Below are positions 28,404 to 41,004 of a stretch of DNA of 64,000 nt, piece by piece. Position numbers and translations under genes: made by a program. Each line of letters opens with the position of its first letter. The first letter of the stretch is position 1. The notes under the pieces are model-generated. The model did not search any database. It was not told the origin of the DNA and saw only the letters and a list, made by a program, of their open reading frames with translations. This stretch comes from Halictus rubicundus (taxonomy: Eukaryota > Arthropoda > Insecta > Hymenoptera > Halictidae): the NCBI RefSeq assembly GCF_050948215.1, contig NW_027488623.1, positions 806,001 through 870,000 on the forward strand, given 5' to 3'.

Positions 28404-29772
28404 ATAGGATAGAGGATAGGATAGGATGGAGGATAGGATAGGATAGAGGATAGGATAGGATAGAGGATACGATGGGATAGAGGATACGATAGGATAGAGG
28501 ATACGATAGGATAGAGGATAGGATAGGATAGAGGATAGGATAGGATAGAGGATAGGATAGGATAGAGGTTAGGATGGGATACAGGATAGGTTAGGATAGA
28601 GGATAGGATATAATAGAGGATAGGATAGGATAGGAAAGAGGGTAGGATAGGATAGAGGATAGGATAGGATAGAGGATAGGATAGGATAGAGGATAGGATA
28701 GGATAGAGGATAGGATAGCATAGAGGATAGGATAGTATAGAGGATAGGATAGGATAGAGGATGGGATTGGATTGAGGATAGGATAGGATAGAGGATAGGA
28801 TATAATAGAGGATGGGATAGGATAGAGGATCGGATAGGAAAGAGGTTAGGATAGGATAGAGGATAGGATAGGATAGAGGATAGGATAGGATAGAGGATCG
28901 GATAGGAAAGAGGTTAGGATAGGATAGAGGATAGGATAGGATAGAGGATAGGATATAATAGGGGATGGGATAGGATAGAGGATCGGATAGGAAAGAGGGT
29001 AGGATAGGATAGAGGATAGGATAGGATAGAGGATAGGATAGGATAGAGGATAGGATAGGATAGAGGATAGGATAGGATAGGATAGGAAAGAGGATAGGAT
29101 AGGATAGAGGATAGGATAGTATAGAGTAAACGATATTATACAGGATAGGATAGGGTAGAGGATAGGATAGGATAGAGGATAGGATAGGAAAGAGTGTAGG
29201 ATAGGATAGAGGATAGGATAGGATAGAGGATAGGATAGGATAGAGGATAGGATAGGAAAGAGGTTAGGATAGGATAGAGGATACGATAGGATAGAGGATA
29301 GTATGGGATAGAGGATACGATAGAGGATTGGATATGATAGACGATATTGTAGAGGATAGAATAGGTTAGATGATACTATAGGATAGAGGATAGGATATGA
29401 TAGAGTAAACGATATTATACAGGATAGGATAGGGTAGAGGATAGAATAGAGGGTAGGATAGGATAGAGGATAGGATAGAGGATAGGATAGAGGATAGGAG
29501 AGGATAGGGGATAGGATAGGATAGAGGATAGGAAATAATAGAGGATAGGATAGGATAGAGGATCGGATAGAGGATAGGATAGGATAGAGGATCGGATAGA
29601 GGATAGGATAGGATAGAGGATAGGATAGGATAGGAAAGAGGATAGGATAGGATAGAGGAAAGGATAGGATAGAGGATAGGATAGGATAGAGGATAGGATA
29701 TAATAGGGGATGGGATAGGATAGAGGATCGGATAGGATAGAGGATAGGATATAATAGAGGATGGGATAGGAT
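28404..29772 (+). repeat. Large tandem duplication, copy B
   Basis: This is the counterpart of 25400-26700 and shares the rare variant GAAAGAGTGTAGG close after the landmark at 29128. A related third copy of that variant lies near 34200. Edges are approximate. Confidence 0.65.
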
Positions 29773-29948
29773 AGAGGATCGGATAGGAAAGAGGGTAGGA
29801 TAGGATAGAGGATAGGATAGGATAGAGGATAGAATAGGATAGAGGATAGGATAGGATAGAGGATAGGATAGGATAGGATAGAGGATAGGATAGGATAGAG
29901 GATAGGATAGGATAGAGGATAGGATAGGATAGAGGATAGGATAGGAAA

Positions 29949-31693
29949 GAGGTTAGGATAGGATAGAGGATAGGATAGGATAGAGGATAGTATGGGATAG
30001 AGGATACGATAGAGGATTGGATATGATAGACGATATTATAGAGGATAGAATAGGATAGATGATACTATAGGATAGAGGATAGGATATGATAGAGTAAACG
30101 ATATTATACAGGATAGGATAGGGTAGAGGATAGAATAGAGGGTAGGATAGGATAGAGGATAGGATAGAGGATAGGATAGAGGATAGGAGAGGATAGGGGA
30201 TAGGATAGGATAGAGGATAGGAAATAATAGAGGATAGGATAGGATAGAGGATCGGATAGAGGATAGGATAGGATAGAGGATCGGATAGAGGATAGGATAG
30301 GATAGAGGATAGGATAGGATAGGAAAGAGGATAGGATAGGATAGAGGAAAGGATAGGATAGAGGATAGGATAGGATAGAGGATAGGATATAATAGGGGAT
30401 GGGATAGGATAGAGGATCGGATAGGATAGAGGATAGGATATAATAGAGGATGGGATAGGATAGAGGATCGGATAGGAAAGAGGGTAGGATAGGATAGAGG
30501 ATAGGATAGAATAGAGGATAGGATATAATAGAGGATGGGATAGGATAGAGGATCGGATAGGAAAGAGGGCAGGATAGGATAGAGGATAGGATAGGATAGA
30601 GGATAGAATAGGATAGAGGATAGGATAGGATAGAGGATAGGATAGGATAGGATAGAGGATAGGATAGGATAGAGGATAGGATAGGATAGAGGATAGGATA
30701 GGATAGAGGATAGGATAGGATAGAGGACATAATAGGATTGAGGATATAATAGGATTGAGGAAAGGATAGGATAGAGGATAGGATAGGATAGAGGATAGGA
30801 TATAATAGAGGATGGGATAGGATAGAGGATCGGATAGGAAAGAGGGTAGGATAGGATAGAGGATAGGATAGGATAGAGGATAGGATAGGAATGAGGGTAG
30901 GATAGGATAGAGGATATAATAGGATTGAGGAAAGGATAGGATAGAGGTTAGGATAGGATAGAGGACAGGATAGGATAGAGGATAGTATGAGATAGAGGAT
31001 ACGATACAGGATTGGATATGATAGACGATATTATAGAGGATAGAATAGGATAGATGATACTATAGGATAGAGGATAGGATATGATAGAGTAAACGATATT
31101 ATACAGGATAGGATAGGGTAGAGGATAGGATAGAGGGTAGGATAGGATACAGGATAGGATAGATGATAGGATAGAGGATAAGAGAGGATAGGGGATAGGA
31201 TAGGATAGAGGATAGGATAGGAAAGAGGGTAGGATAGGATAGAGGATAGGATAGGATAGAGGATAGGATAGGATGGAGGATAGGATAAGATAGAGGATAG
31301 GATAGGATAGAGGATAGGATGGGATAGAGGATAGGATAGGATAGTGGATAGGATAGGATAGAGGATAGGATAGGATAGAGGAAAGGATAGGATAGAGGAT
31401 AGGATAGAATAGAGGATAGGATAGGATAGAGGATAGGATAGGAAAGAGGGTAGGATAGGATAGAGGATAGGATAGGATAGAGGATAGGATAGGATAGAGG
31501 ATAGGATAGGATAGAGGATAGGATAGTATAGAGGATAGGATAGAATAGAGGATAGGATAGGATAGAGGATAGGATAGAATAGAGGATAGGATAGGATAGA
31601 GGATAGGATATAATAGAGGATAGGATAGGATAGAGGATCCGACAGAGGATGGGATAGGATAGAGGATAGGATAGGATAGAGGATAGGATAGAG
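29949..31693 (+). repeat. 2212-bp-offset duplication, copy A
   Basis: Several independent landmarks in this stretch recur exactly 2212 bases later: GAGGTT at 29949/32161, AAACGATATT at 30096/32308 and 31091/33303, GACATAATA at 30726/32938, and GATCCGACAG at 31636/33848. The constant offset indicates a recent duplication with almost no indels. Confidence 0.75.
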
Positions 31694-32160
31694 GATAGGA
31701 TAGAGGATAGGATAGAGGATAGGATAGGATAGAGGATAGGATAGGATAGGGGATAGGATAGGATAGAGGATAGGATAGGAAAGAGGTTAGGATAGGATAG
31801 AGGATAGGATAGGATAGAGGATAGTATGGGATAGAGGATACGATAGAGGATTGGATATGATAGACGATATTATAGAGGATAGAATAGGATAGATGATACT
31901 ATAGGATAGAGGATAGGATATGATAGAGTAAACGATATTATACAGGATAGGATAGAATAGAGGATAGGATAGGATAGAGGATAGGATATAATAGAGGATA
32001 GGATAGGATAGAGGATCCGACAGAGGATGGGATAGGATAGAGGATAGGATAGGATAGAGGATAGGATAGAGGATAGGATAGAGGATAGGATAGAGGATAG
32101 GATAGGATAGAGGATAGGATAGGATAGAGGATAGGATAGGATAGAGGATAGGATAGGAAA

Positions 32161-33905
32161 GAGGTTAGGATAGGATAGAGGATAGGATAGGATAGAGGAT
32201 AGTATGGGATAGAGGATACGATAGAGGATTGGATATGATAGACGATATTATAGAGGATAGAATAGGATAGATGATACTATAGGATAGAGGATAGGATATG
32301 ATAGAGTAAACGATATTATACAGGATAGGATAGGGTAGAGGATAGAATAGAGGGTAGGATAGGATAGAGGATAGGATAGAGGATAGGATAGAGGATAGGA
32401 GAGGATAGGGGATAGGATAGGATAGAGGATAGGAAATAATAGAGGATAGGATAGGATAGAGGATCGGATAGAGGATAGGATAGGATAGAGGATCGGATAG
32501 AGGATAGGATAGGATAGAGGATAGGATAGGATAGGAAAGAGGATAGGATAGGATAGAGGAAAGGATAGGATAGAGGATAGGATAGGATAGAGGATAGGAT
32601 ATAATAGGGGATGGGATAGGATAGAGGATCGGATAGGATAGAGGATAGGATATAATAGAGGATGGGATAGGATAGAGGATCGGATAGGAAAGAGGGTAGG
32701 ATAGGATAGAGGATAGGATAGAATAGAGGATAGGATATAATAGAGGATGGGATAGGATAGAGGATCGGATAGGAAAGAGGGCAGGATAGGATAGAGGATA
32801 GGATAGGATAGAGGATAGAATAGGATAGAGGATAGGATAGGATAGAGGATAGGATAGGATAGGATAGAGGATAGGATAGGATAGAGGATAGGATAGGATA
32901 GAGGATAGGATAGGATAGAGGATAGGATAGGATAGAGGACATAATAGGATTGAGGATATAATAATATTGAGGAAAGGATAGGATAGAGGATAGGATAGGA
33001 TAGAGGATAGGATATAATAGAGGATGGGATAGGATAGAGGATCGGATAGGAAAGAGTGTAGGATAGGATAGAGGATAGGATAGGATAGAGGATAGGATAG
33101 GAATGAGGGTAGGATAGGATAGAGGATATAATAGGATTGAGGAAAGGATAGGATAGAGGTTAGGATAGGATAGAGGATAGGATAGGATAGAGGATAGTAT
33201 GAGATAGAGGATACGATACAGGATTGGATATGATAGACGATATTATAGAGGATAGAATAGGATAGATGATACTATAGGATAGAGGATAGGATATGATAGA
33301 GTAAACGATATTATACAGGATAGGATAGGGTAGAGGATAGGATAGAGGGTAGGATAGGATACAGGATAGGATAGAGGATAGGATAGAGGATAAGAGAGGA
33401 TAGGGGATAGGATAGGATAGAGGATAGGATAGGAAAGAGGGTAGGATAGGATAGAGGATAGGATAGGATAGAGGATAGGATAGGATGGAGGATAGGATAA
33501 GATAGAGGATAGGATAGGATAGAGGATAGGATGGGATAGAGGATAGGATAGGATAGTGGATAGGATAGGATAGAGGATAGGATAGGATAGAGGAAAGGAT
33601 AGGATAGAGGATAGGATAGAATAGAGGATAGGATAGGATAGAGGATAGGATAGGAAAGAGGGTAGGATAGGATAGAGGATAGGATAGGATAGAGGATAGG
33701 ATAGGATAGAGGATAGGATAGGATAGAGGATAGGATAGTATAGAGGATAGGATAGAATAGAGGATAGGATAGGATAGAGGATAGGATAGAATAGAGGATA
33801 GGATAGGATAGAGGATAGGATATAATAGAGGATAGGATAGGATAGAGGATCCGACAGAGGATGGGATAGGATAGAGGATAGGATAGGATAGAGGATAGGA
33901 TAGAG
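32161..33905 (+). repeat. 2212-bp-offset duplication, copy B
   Basis: This is the second copy of 29949-31693, with only scattered differences (for example ATAATAATATTG near 32957 in place of ATAATAGGATTG). Similarity in register is lost at about 33905. Confidence 0.75.
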
Positions 33906-36900
33906 GATAGGATAGAGGATAGGATAGGATAGAGGATAGGATAGGAAAGAGGGTAGGATAGGATAGAGGATAGGATAGGATAGGATAGAGGATAGGATAG
34001 GATGGAGGATAGGATAGGATAGAGGATAGGATAGGATAGAGGATACGATGGGATAGAGGATAGGATAGGATAGAGGATACGATAGGATAGAGGATAGGAT
34101 AGGATAGAGGATAGGATAGGATAGAGGATAGGATAGGATAGAGTAAACGATATTATACAGGATAGGATAGGGTAGAGGATAGGATAGGATAGAGGATAGA
34201 ATAGGAAAGAGTGTAGGATAGGATAGAGGATAGGATAGGATAGAGGATAGGATAGGATAGAGGATAGGATAGGAAAGAGGTTAGGATAGGATAGAGCATA
34301 GGATAGGATAGAGGATAGTATGGGATAGAGGATACGATAGAGGATTGGATATGATAGACGATATTATAGAGGATAGAATAGGATAGATGATACTATAGGA
34401 TAGAGGATAGGATATGATAGAGTAAACGATATTATACAGGATAGGATAGGGTAGAGGATAGAATAGAGGGTAGGATAGGATAGAGGATAGGATAGAGGAT
34501 AGGATAGAGGATAGGAGAGGATAGGGGATAGGATAGGATAGAGGATAGGAAATAATAGAGGATAGGATAGGATAGAGGATCGGATAGAGGATAGGATAGG
34601 ATAGAGGATCGGATATAATAGAGGATGGGATAGGATAGAGGATCGGATAGGAAAGAGGGTAGGATAGGATAGAGGATAGGATAGGATAGAGGATAGGATA
34701 GGAATGAGGGTAGGATAGGATACAGGATATAATAGGATTGAGGAAAGGATAGGATAGAGGTTAGGATAGGATAGAGGATAGGATAGGATAGAGGATAGTA
34801 TGGGATAGAGGATACGATAGAGGATTGGATATGATAGACGATATTATAGAGGATAGAATAGGATAGATGATACTATAGGATAGAGGATAGGATATGATAG
34901 AGTAAACGATATTATACAGGATAGGATAGGGTAGAGGATAGGATACAGGATAGGATAGAGGATAGGATAGAGGATAAGAGAGGATAGGGGATAGGATAGG
35001 ATAGAGGATAGGATATAATAGAGGATGGGATAGGATAGAGGATAGGATAGGATAGAGGATAGGATAGGATAGAGGATAGGATAGGATAGAGGACATAATA
35101 GGATTGAGGATATAATAGGATTGAGGAAAGGATAGGATAGAGGATAGGATAGGATAGAGGATAGGATAGGATAGAGGACATAATAGGATTGAGGATATAA
35201 TAGGATTGAGGAAAGGATAGGATAGAGGATAGGATAGGATAGAGGATAGGATATAATAGAGGATGGGATAGGATAGAGGATCGGATAGGAAAGAGGGTAG
35301 GATAGGATAGAGGATAGGATAGGATAGAGGATAGGATAGGATAGAGGATAGGATAGGATAGAGGATAGGATAGGATAGAGGACATAATAGGATTGAGGAT
35401 ATAATAGGATTGAGGAAAGGATAGGATAGAGGATAGGATAGGATAGAGGATAGGATATAATAGAGGATGGGATAGGATAGAGGATCGGATAGGAAAGAGG
35501 GTAGGATAGGATAGAGGATAGGATAGGATAGAGGATAGGATAGGAATGAGGGTAGGATAGGATACAGGATATAATAGGATTGAGGAAAGGATAGGATAGA
35601 GGTTAGGATAGGATAGAGGATAGGATAGGATAGAGGATAGTATGGGATAGAGGATACGATAGAGGATTGGATATGATAGACGATATTATAGAGGATAGAA
35701 TAGGATAGATGATACTATAGGATAGAGGATAGGATATGATAGAGTAAACGATATTATACAGGATAGGATAGGGTAGAGGATAGGATACAGGATAGGATAG
35801 AGGATAGGATAGAGGATAAGAGAGGATAGGGGATAGGATAGGATAGAGGATAGGATAGGAAAGAGGGTAGGATAGGATAGAGGATAGGATAGGATAGAGG
35901 ATAGGATAGGATGGAGGATAGGATAAGATAGAGGATAGGATAGGATAGAGGATAGGATGGGATAGAGGATAGGATAGGATAGTGGATAGGATAGGATAGA
36001 GGATAGGATAGGATAGAGGAAAGGATAGGATAGAGGATAGGATAGAATAGAGGATAGGATAGGATAGAGGATAGGATAGGAAAGAGGGTAGGATAGGATA
36101 GAGGATAGGATAGGATAGAGGATAGGATAGGATAGAGGATAGGATAGGATAGAGGATAGGATAGTATAGAGGATAGGATAGAATAGAGGATAGGATAGGA
36201 TAGAGGATAGGATAGGATAGAGGATAGGATAGGATAGAGGATAGGATATAATAGAGGATAGGATAGGATAGAGGATCCGACAGAGGATGGGATAGGATAG
36301 AGGATAGGATAGGATAGAGGATAGGATAGAGGATAGGATAGGAAAGAGGGTAGGATAGGATAGAGGATAGGATAGGATAGAGGATAGGATAGGATGGAGG
36401 ATAGGATAAGATAGAGGATAGGATAGGATAGAGGATAGGATGGGATAGAGGATAGGATAGGATAGTGGATAGCATAGGATAGAGGATAGGATAGGATAGA
36501 GGAAAGGATAGGATAGAGGATAGGATAGAATAGAGGATAGGATAGGATAGAGGATAGGATAGGAAAGAGGGTAGGATAGGATAGAGGATAGGATAGGATG
36601 GAGGATAGGATAGGATAGAGGATAGGATAGGATAGAGGATACGATGGGATAGAGGATAGGATAGGATAGAGGATACGATAGGATAGAGGATAGGATAGGA
36701 TAGAGGATAGGATAGGATAGAGGATAGGATAGGATAGAGGTTAGGATGGGATACAGGATAGGTTAGGATAGAGGATAGGATATAATAGAGGATAGGATAG
36801 GAAAGAGGGTAGGATAGGATAGAGGATAGGATAGGATAGAGGATAGGATAGGATAGAGGATAGGATAGCATAGAGGATAGGATAGTATAGAGGATAGGAT

Positions 36901-39466
36901 AGGATAGAGGATGGGATTGGATTCAGGATAGGATAGGATAGAGGATAGGATATAATAGAGGATGGGATAGGATAGAGGATCGGATAGGAAAGAGGTTAGG
37001 ATAGGATAGAGGATAGGATAGGATAGAGGATAGGATAGGATAGAGGATCGGATAGGAAAGAGGTTAGGATAGGATAGAGGATAGGATAGGATAGAGGATA
37101 GGATATAATAGAGGATGGGATAGGATAGAGGATCGGATAGGAAAGAGGGTAGGATAGGATAGAGGATAGGATAGGATAGGATAGGATAGAGGATAGGATA
37201 GGATAGGAAAGAGGATAGGATAGGATAGAGGATAGGATAGGATAGGATAGAGGATAGTATGGGATAGAGGATACGATAGAGGATTGGATATGATAGACGA
37301 TATTATAGAGGATAGAAGAGGATAGATGATACTATAGGATAGAGGATAGGATATGATAGAGTAAACGATATTATAGAGGATAGAATAGGATAGATGATAC
37401 TATAGGATAGAGGATAGGATATGATAGAGTAAACGATATTATACAGGATAGGATAGGGTAGAGGATAGAATAGAGGGTAGGATAGGATAGAGGATAGGAT
37501 AGAGGATAGGATAGAGGATAGGATAGAGGATAGGAGAGGATGGGGGATAGGATAGGATAGAGGATAGGAAATAATAGAGGATAGGATAGGATAGAGGATC
37601 GGATAGAGGATAGGATAGGAGAGAGGATATAATAGGATTGAGGAAAGGATAGGATAGAGGATAGGATAGGATAGAGGAGAGGATAGGATAGGATAGAGGA
37701 TAGGATAGTATAGAGGATAGGATAGAATAGAGGATAGGATAGGATAGAGGATAGGATAGGATAGAGGATAGGATAGGATAGAGGATAGGATATAATAGAG
37801 GATAGGATAGGATAGAGGATCCGACAGAGGATGGGATAGGATAGAGGATAGGATAGGATAGAGGATAGGATAGAGGATAGGATAGAGGATAGGATAGGAT
37901 AGGATAGAGGATAGGATAGGATGGAGGATAGGATAGGATAGAGGATAGGATAGGATAGAGGATACGATGGTATAGAGGATAGGATAGGATAGAGGATACG
38001 ATAGGATAGAGGATAGGATAGGATAGAGGATAGGATAGGATAGAGGATAGGATAGGATAGAGGTTAGGATGGGATACAGGATAGGTTAGGATAGAGGATA
38101 GGATATAATAGAGGATAGGATAGGAAAGAGGGTAGGATAGGATAGAGGATAGGATAGGATAGAGGATAGGATAGGATAGAGGATAGGATAGCATAGAGGA
38201 TAGGATAGTATAGAGGATAGGATAGGATAGAGGATGGGATTGGATTGAGGATAGGATAGGATAGAGGATAGGATATAATAGAGGATGGGATAGGATAGAG
38301 GATCGGATAGGAAAGAGGTTAGGATAGGATAGAGGATAGGATAGGATAGAGGATAGGATAGGATAGAGGATCGGATAGGAAAGAGGTTAGGATAGGATAG
38401 AGGATAGGATAGGATAGAGGATAGGATATAATAGAGGATGGGATAGGATAGAGGATCGGATAGGAAAGAGGGTAGGACAGGATAGAGGATAGGATAGGAT
38501 AGGAAAGAGGATAGGATAGGATAGAGGATAGGATAGGATAGGATAGATGATAGGATAGGATAGGATAGAGGATAGTATGGGATAGAGGATACGATAGAGG
38601 ATTGGATATGATAGACGATATTATAGAGGATAGAATAGGATAGATGATACTATAGGATAGAGGATAGGATATGATAGAGTAAACGATATTATAGAGGATA
38701 GAATAGGATAGATGATACTATAGGATAGAGGATAGGATATGATAGAGTAAACGATATTATACAGGATAGGATAGGGTAGAGGATAGAATAGAGGGTAGGA
38801 TAGGATAGAGGATAGGATAGAGGATAGGATAGAGGATAGGATAGAGGATAGGAGAGGATGGGGGATAGGATAGGATAGAGGATAGGAAATAATAGAGGAT
38901 AGGATAGGATAGAGGATCGGATAGAGGATAGGATAGGAGAGAGGATATAATAGGATTGAGGAAAGGATAGGATAGAGGTTAGGATAGGATAGAGGAGAGG
39001 ATAGGATAGGATAGAGGATAGGATGGGGTAGAGGATAGGATAGGATAGAGGATAGGATAGGATAGAGGATAGAATGGTGTAACAGACCTGGCTGCGCCAG
39101 GCCTGTTCCGAGCCGAACACGACCGACGGATACCGAGATCCGGCGGTACCCGCGAGCGCCCCCGCGAGCCCCGCAACACCGAACCGATCTTGGCGGGAAC
39201 CGGAACCCGCCATGATGCGACACCGGCGCGCCGGATGCGGGACGACACCGGAAAAGCCGGCCGCGAACCGTACCGCACCGCACCCCCTCGCCCGGGAAGA
39301 CGAGAGAGACGAACCGGAAAACGGTCTCTTCGGTTTTCCGCCGCGATAACGAGCAGACGTACTTTCCGGATCCGATCTCTAGCCGCCGATACCGACCGCC
39401 CGATCCCGACCGGAATCGTCTCTTGCGACGCCGGGAAGCCGCCCGCTGAATACGACTCGCGAGAGT

Positions 39467-39475
39467 GTATTTATA
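39467..39475 (+). promoter_or_regulatory. TATA-like box in the putative LTR
   Basis: The motif GTATTTATA stands out in otherwise GC-rich sequence, at a position suited to an LTR U3 promoter driving the plus-strand gag about 570 bases downstream. No experimental or comparative support is available from the sequence. Confidence 0.4.
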
Positions 39476-39896
39476 CCCGCGAAATTGTAATCGCGAGTGT
39501 GCCGATTTTTCCGCGACCCGTGAATCCTGAATACGCCGCTGCGTATTGGACCACCTGGAGGGCCGACCCGAACGCCGAGCGATCGAGACCCGAATCGCGA
39601 CCGCCTACCACCGAAACGCGAATCCGGGATAGTGACGAACATTTGGAATACTCGTGTCGTTAATCACCCGTGCCCGACCGTCCGCGTCCCGCCGTAACCC
39701 TCGCGTTATCCTGCGTGAACCCTGGCACGGCGAGCCAAATCCGGCCGCGAGGAACCCGTTGTTTCGAGGTCGGGACAGTGCAACCACGTGGGACAGGCTG
39801 GATTACGCCCACGTGGGAATTTGTGAGGTTAAGTGTGCCGCGGAGTGAAGTGAAGCTAACCGCGCGTGCGCCACCTAGTGCGAGCCCGCTGAAACA

Positions 39897-39961
39897 GTGC
39901 CGGTACACGCGCGCCGCCCAGTGTCGCCCTGCCGAAGTAGTGCCGGTACACGCGCGCCGCC
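39897..39961 (+). repeat. Short tandem duplication in the gag leader
   Basis: Two copies of GTGCCGGTACACGCGCGCC plus three more bases lie 43 bases apart (39897-39918 and 39940-39961). The stretch is upstream of the chosen gag start. Confidence 0.8.
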
Positions 39962-40047
39962 TGCCGCCGCCGCGACGAAGCAGGACCGCCGACCGAACGT
40001 CGGGCGGGCGCGAAAGTTTGAATCGCCGCCGGAGGAAACCCACGTGG

Positions 40048-41004
40048 ATGCCCCGAGGGACACCCACGAAGAGCCGCACCAGAAGAACCGCCGACGGACC
40101 ACCATCCCCCGAGACACCGGACGATCGGAGACGACGGTGGGCCGACTGCATTAGCCGCCTGACGAATGATCTGTACGCGATGATGGAGCCCGGCGTACAG
40201 ACCAGGAAAATGTTGTCCGCCGCCGCGACGGCCGAGAAACCGGACCCGCGCCGCAACATCGACCGGATCCGGAAAAGCGGTTGCACCACCGACGGGAAAG
40301 ACCCGCACGCGTTCCTGGAACGCGTGGAGGACCTCCAGTCGACATACGCGATCCCAGATGAAGACGTGCTCCGGGCCGCACCGGAAATGTTAAGCGGACG
40401 AGCGCAGGCCTGGTACCGGAACGAACGGGAGGAAATCGCCACCTGGGACGAGTTTAGGCAGGCATTCCTCCGGGCCCATGCGTCGCCACAGACCCGCTAT
40501 CAGCACGAGCGTGCCGCCCGGGAAAGGAGACAGCGGGACGACGAGCCGTTCACGGATTTCGTGACGGACATCACCACGCTGATGCGACGAGCACAGTTAC
40601 CGCCGTCCGAGAGACTCGAGCTGCTGCACGAGAACATGCGGACGAAGTTCCAATATTTCCTACCCCGGGGATCCGTACCGGATGTGAGGACGCTCCGCGA
40701 GCGAGTACAGGAGCTCGAGCGCATCGAAGAGCGGGAAAGACGTCCGCGCCGAACTCCGACCTACGCCGCCACGACCGAACAGACATCGACGACCACGAGC
40801 CGCGCCTCGCCGTCGGAACCGTACGACGTCGACACCCACTGCTGGTGGTGCAAACAGCGAAGGCACACCCGCTTCGAGTGCCGGAACGCGTACCGGAGAT
40901 TTTGTTCGCGGTGCGGACGCGACGGAGTGCTAACCCGGGAGTGTCACCCGCCGGGAAACGGAGCCCGGGCCCCGTCGCCGAGGGGCGAGCGCCGGGCCCG
41001 CTAG
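40048..41004 (+). CDS. gag: Gag protein of the plus-strand Ty3/gypsy-type element
   Basis: The frame is open from about 39670, but its earliest ATG is at 40048; the next is at 40180, just before a MMEPG start. The ATG choice is therefore uncertain and the first 120 or so codons may be leader. The central part has the Retrotrans_gag capsid pattern (PHAFLERVEDLQSTYAIPDE, then a GRAQAWYR core and a W-DEF-QAFL segment). Near the end is a nucleocapsid zinc knuckle, CWWC-X4-H-X4-C (from 40840). A second candidate knuckle (CSRC...REC) has Val where His is expected. Gag would form the particle and bind the RNA. No stop codon interrupts it. It ends at TAG 41002-41004 after a -1 frameshift signal leading into pol. 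Confidence 0.85.
   Translation: MPRGTPTKSRTRRTADGPPSPETPDDRRRRWADCISRLTNDLYAMMEPGVQTRKMLSAAATAEKPDPRRNIDRIRKSGCTTDGKDPHAFLERVEDLQSTYAIPDEDVLRAAPEMLSGRAQAWYRNEREEIATWDEFRQAFLRAHASPQTRYQHERAARERRQRDDEPFTDFVTDITTLMRRAQLPPSERLELLHENMRTKFQYFLPRGSVPDVRTLRERVQELERIEERERRPRRTPTYAATTEQTSTTTSRASPSEPYDVDTHCWWCKQRRHTRFECRNAYRRFCSRCGRDGVLTRECHPPGNGARAPSPRGERRAR

Larger units (their letters stand above)
17420..39075 (+). repeat. Satellite array, middle part (same orientation)
   Basis: This is the same GGATA/GGATAGA satellite, with no gene visible. Landmark AAACGATATTATACAGG occurs at 17620, 18156, 18769, 21531, 22071, 22296, 23003, 23245, 26056, 26335, 27228, 28067, 29128, 29407, 30096, 31091, 31930, 32308, 33303, 34145, 34425, 34905, 35746 and 37431. 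Near-copies at 37363, 38691 and 38749 include two that end in ATAGAGG in place of ATACAGG. Spacing is much less regular than in the left part. A second variant block, GAGGATCCGACAGAGG, appears only from about 25240 onward (also near 27773, 28145, 28252, 31634, 32011, 33847, 36273 and 37818). This part therefore has its own amplification history. Confidence 0.97.
39078..40047 (+). other. Probable 5' LTR and leader of the gypsy-type element
   Basis: This is non-coding GC-rich sequence between the satellite edge and the first in-frame ATG of gag. It begins TGTAACAG and has a TATA-like box about 390 bases in. A 22-base direct repeat lies at 39897-39918 and 39940-39961. I could not fix the LTR/leader boundary or a convincing primer-binding site; TGGCACGGCGAG near 39722 is only a weak possibility. 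Confidence 0.6.

Noticed and set aside
1..39075. True telomere of TTAGG type
   Set aside because: The exact TTAGG tandem is absent; TTAGG appears only as scattered GGTTAGG variants, and the 7-base block breaks telomere periodicity.
39190..39663. 157-codon open frame in the putative LTR/leader
   Set aside because: It is GC-rich with no recognisable domain and contains the TATA-like box. It is better explained as non-coding LTR/leader.
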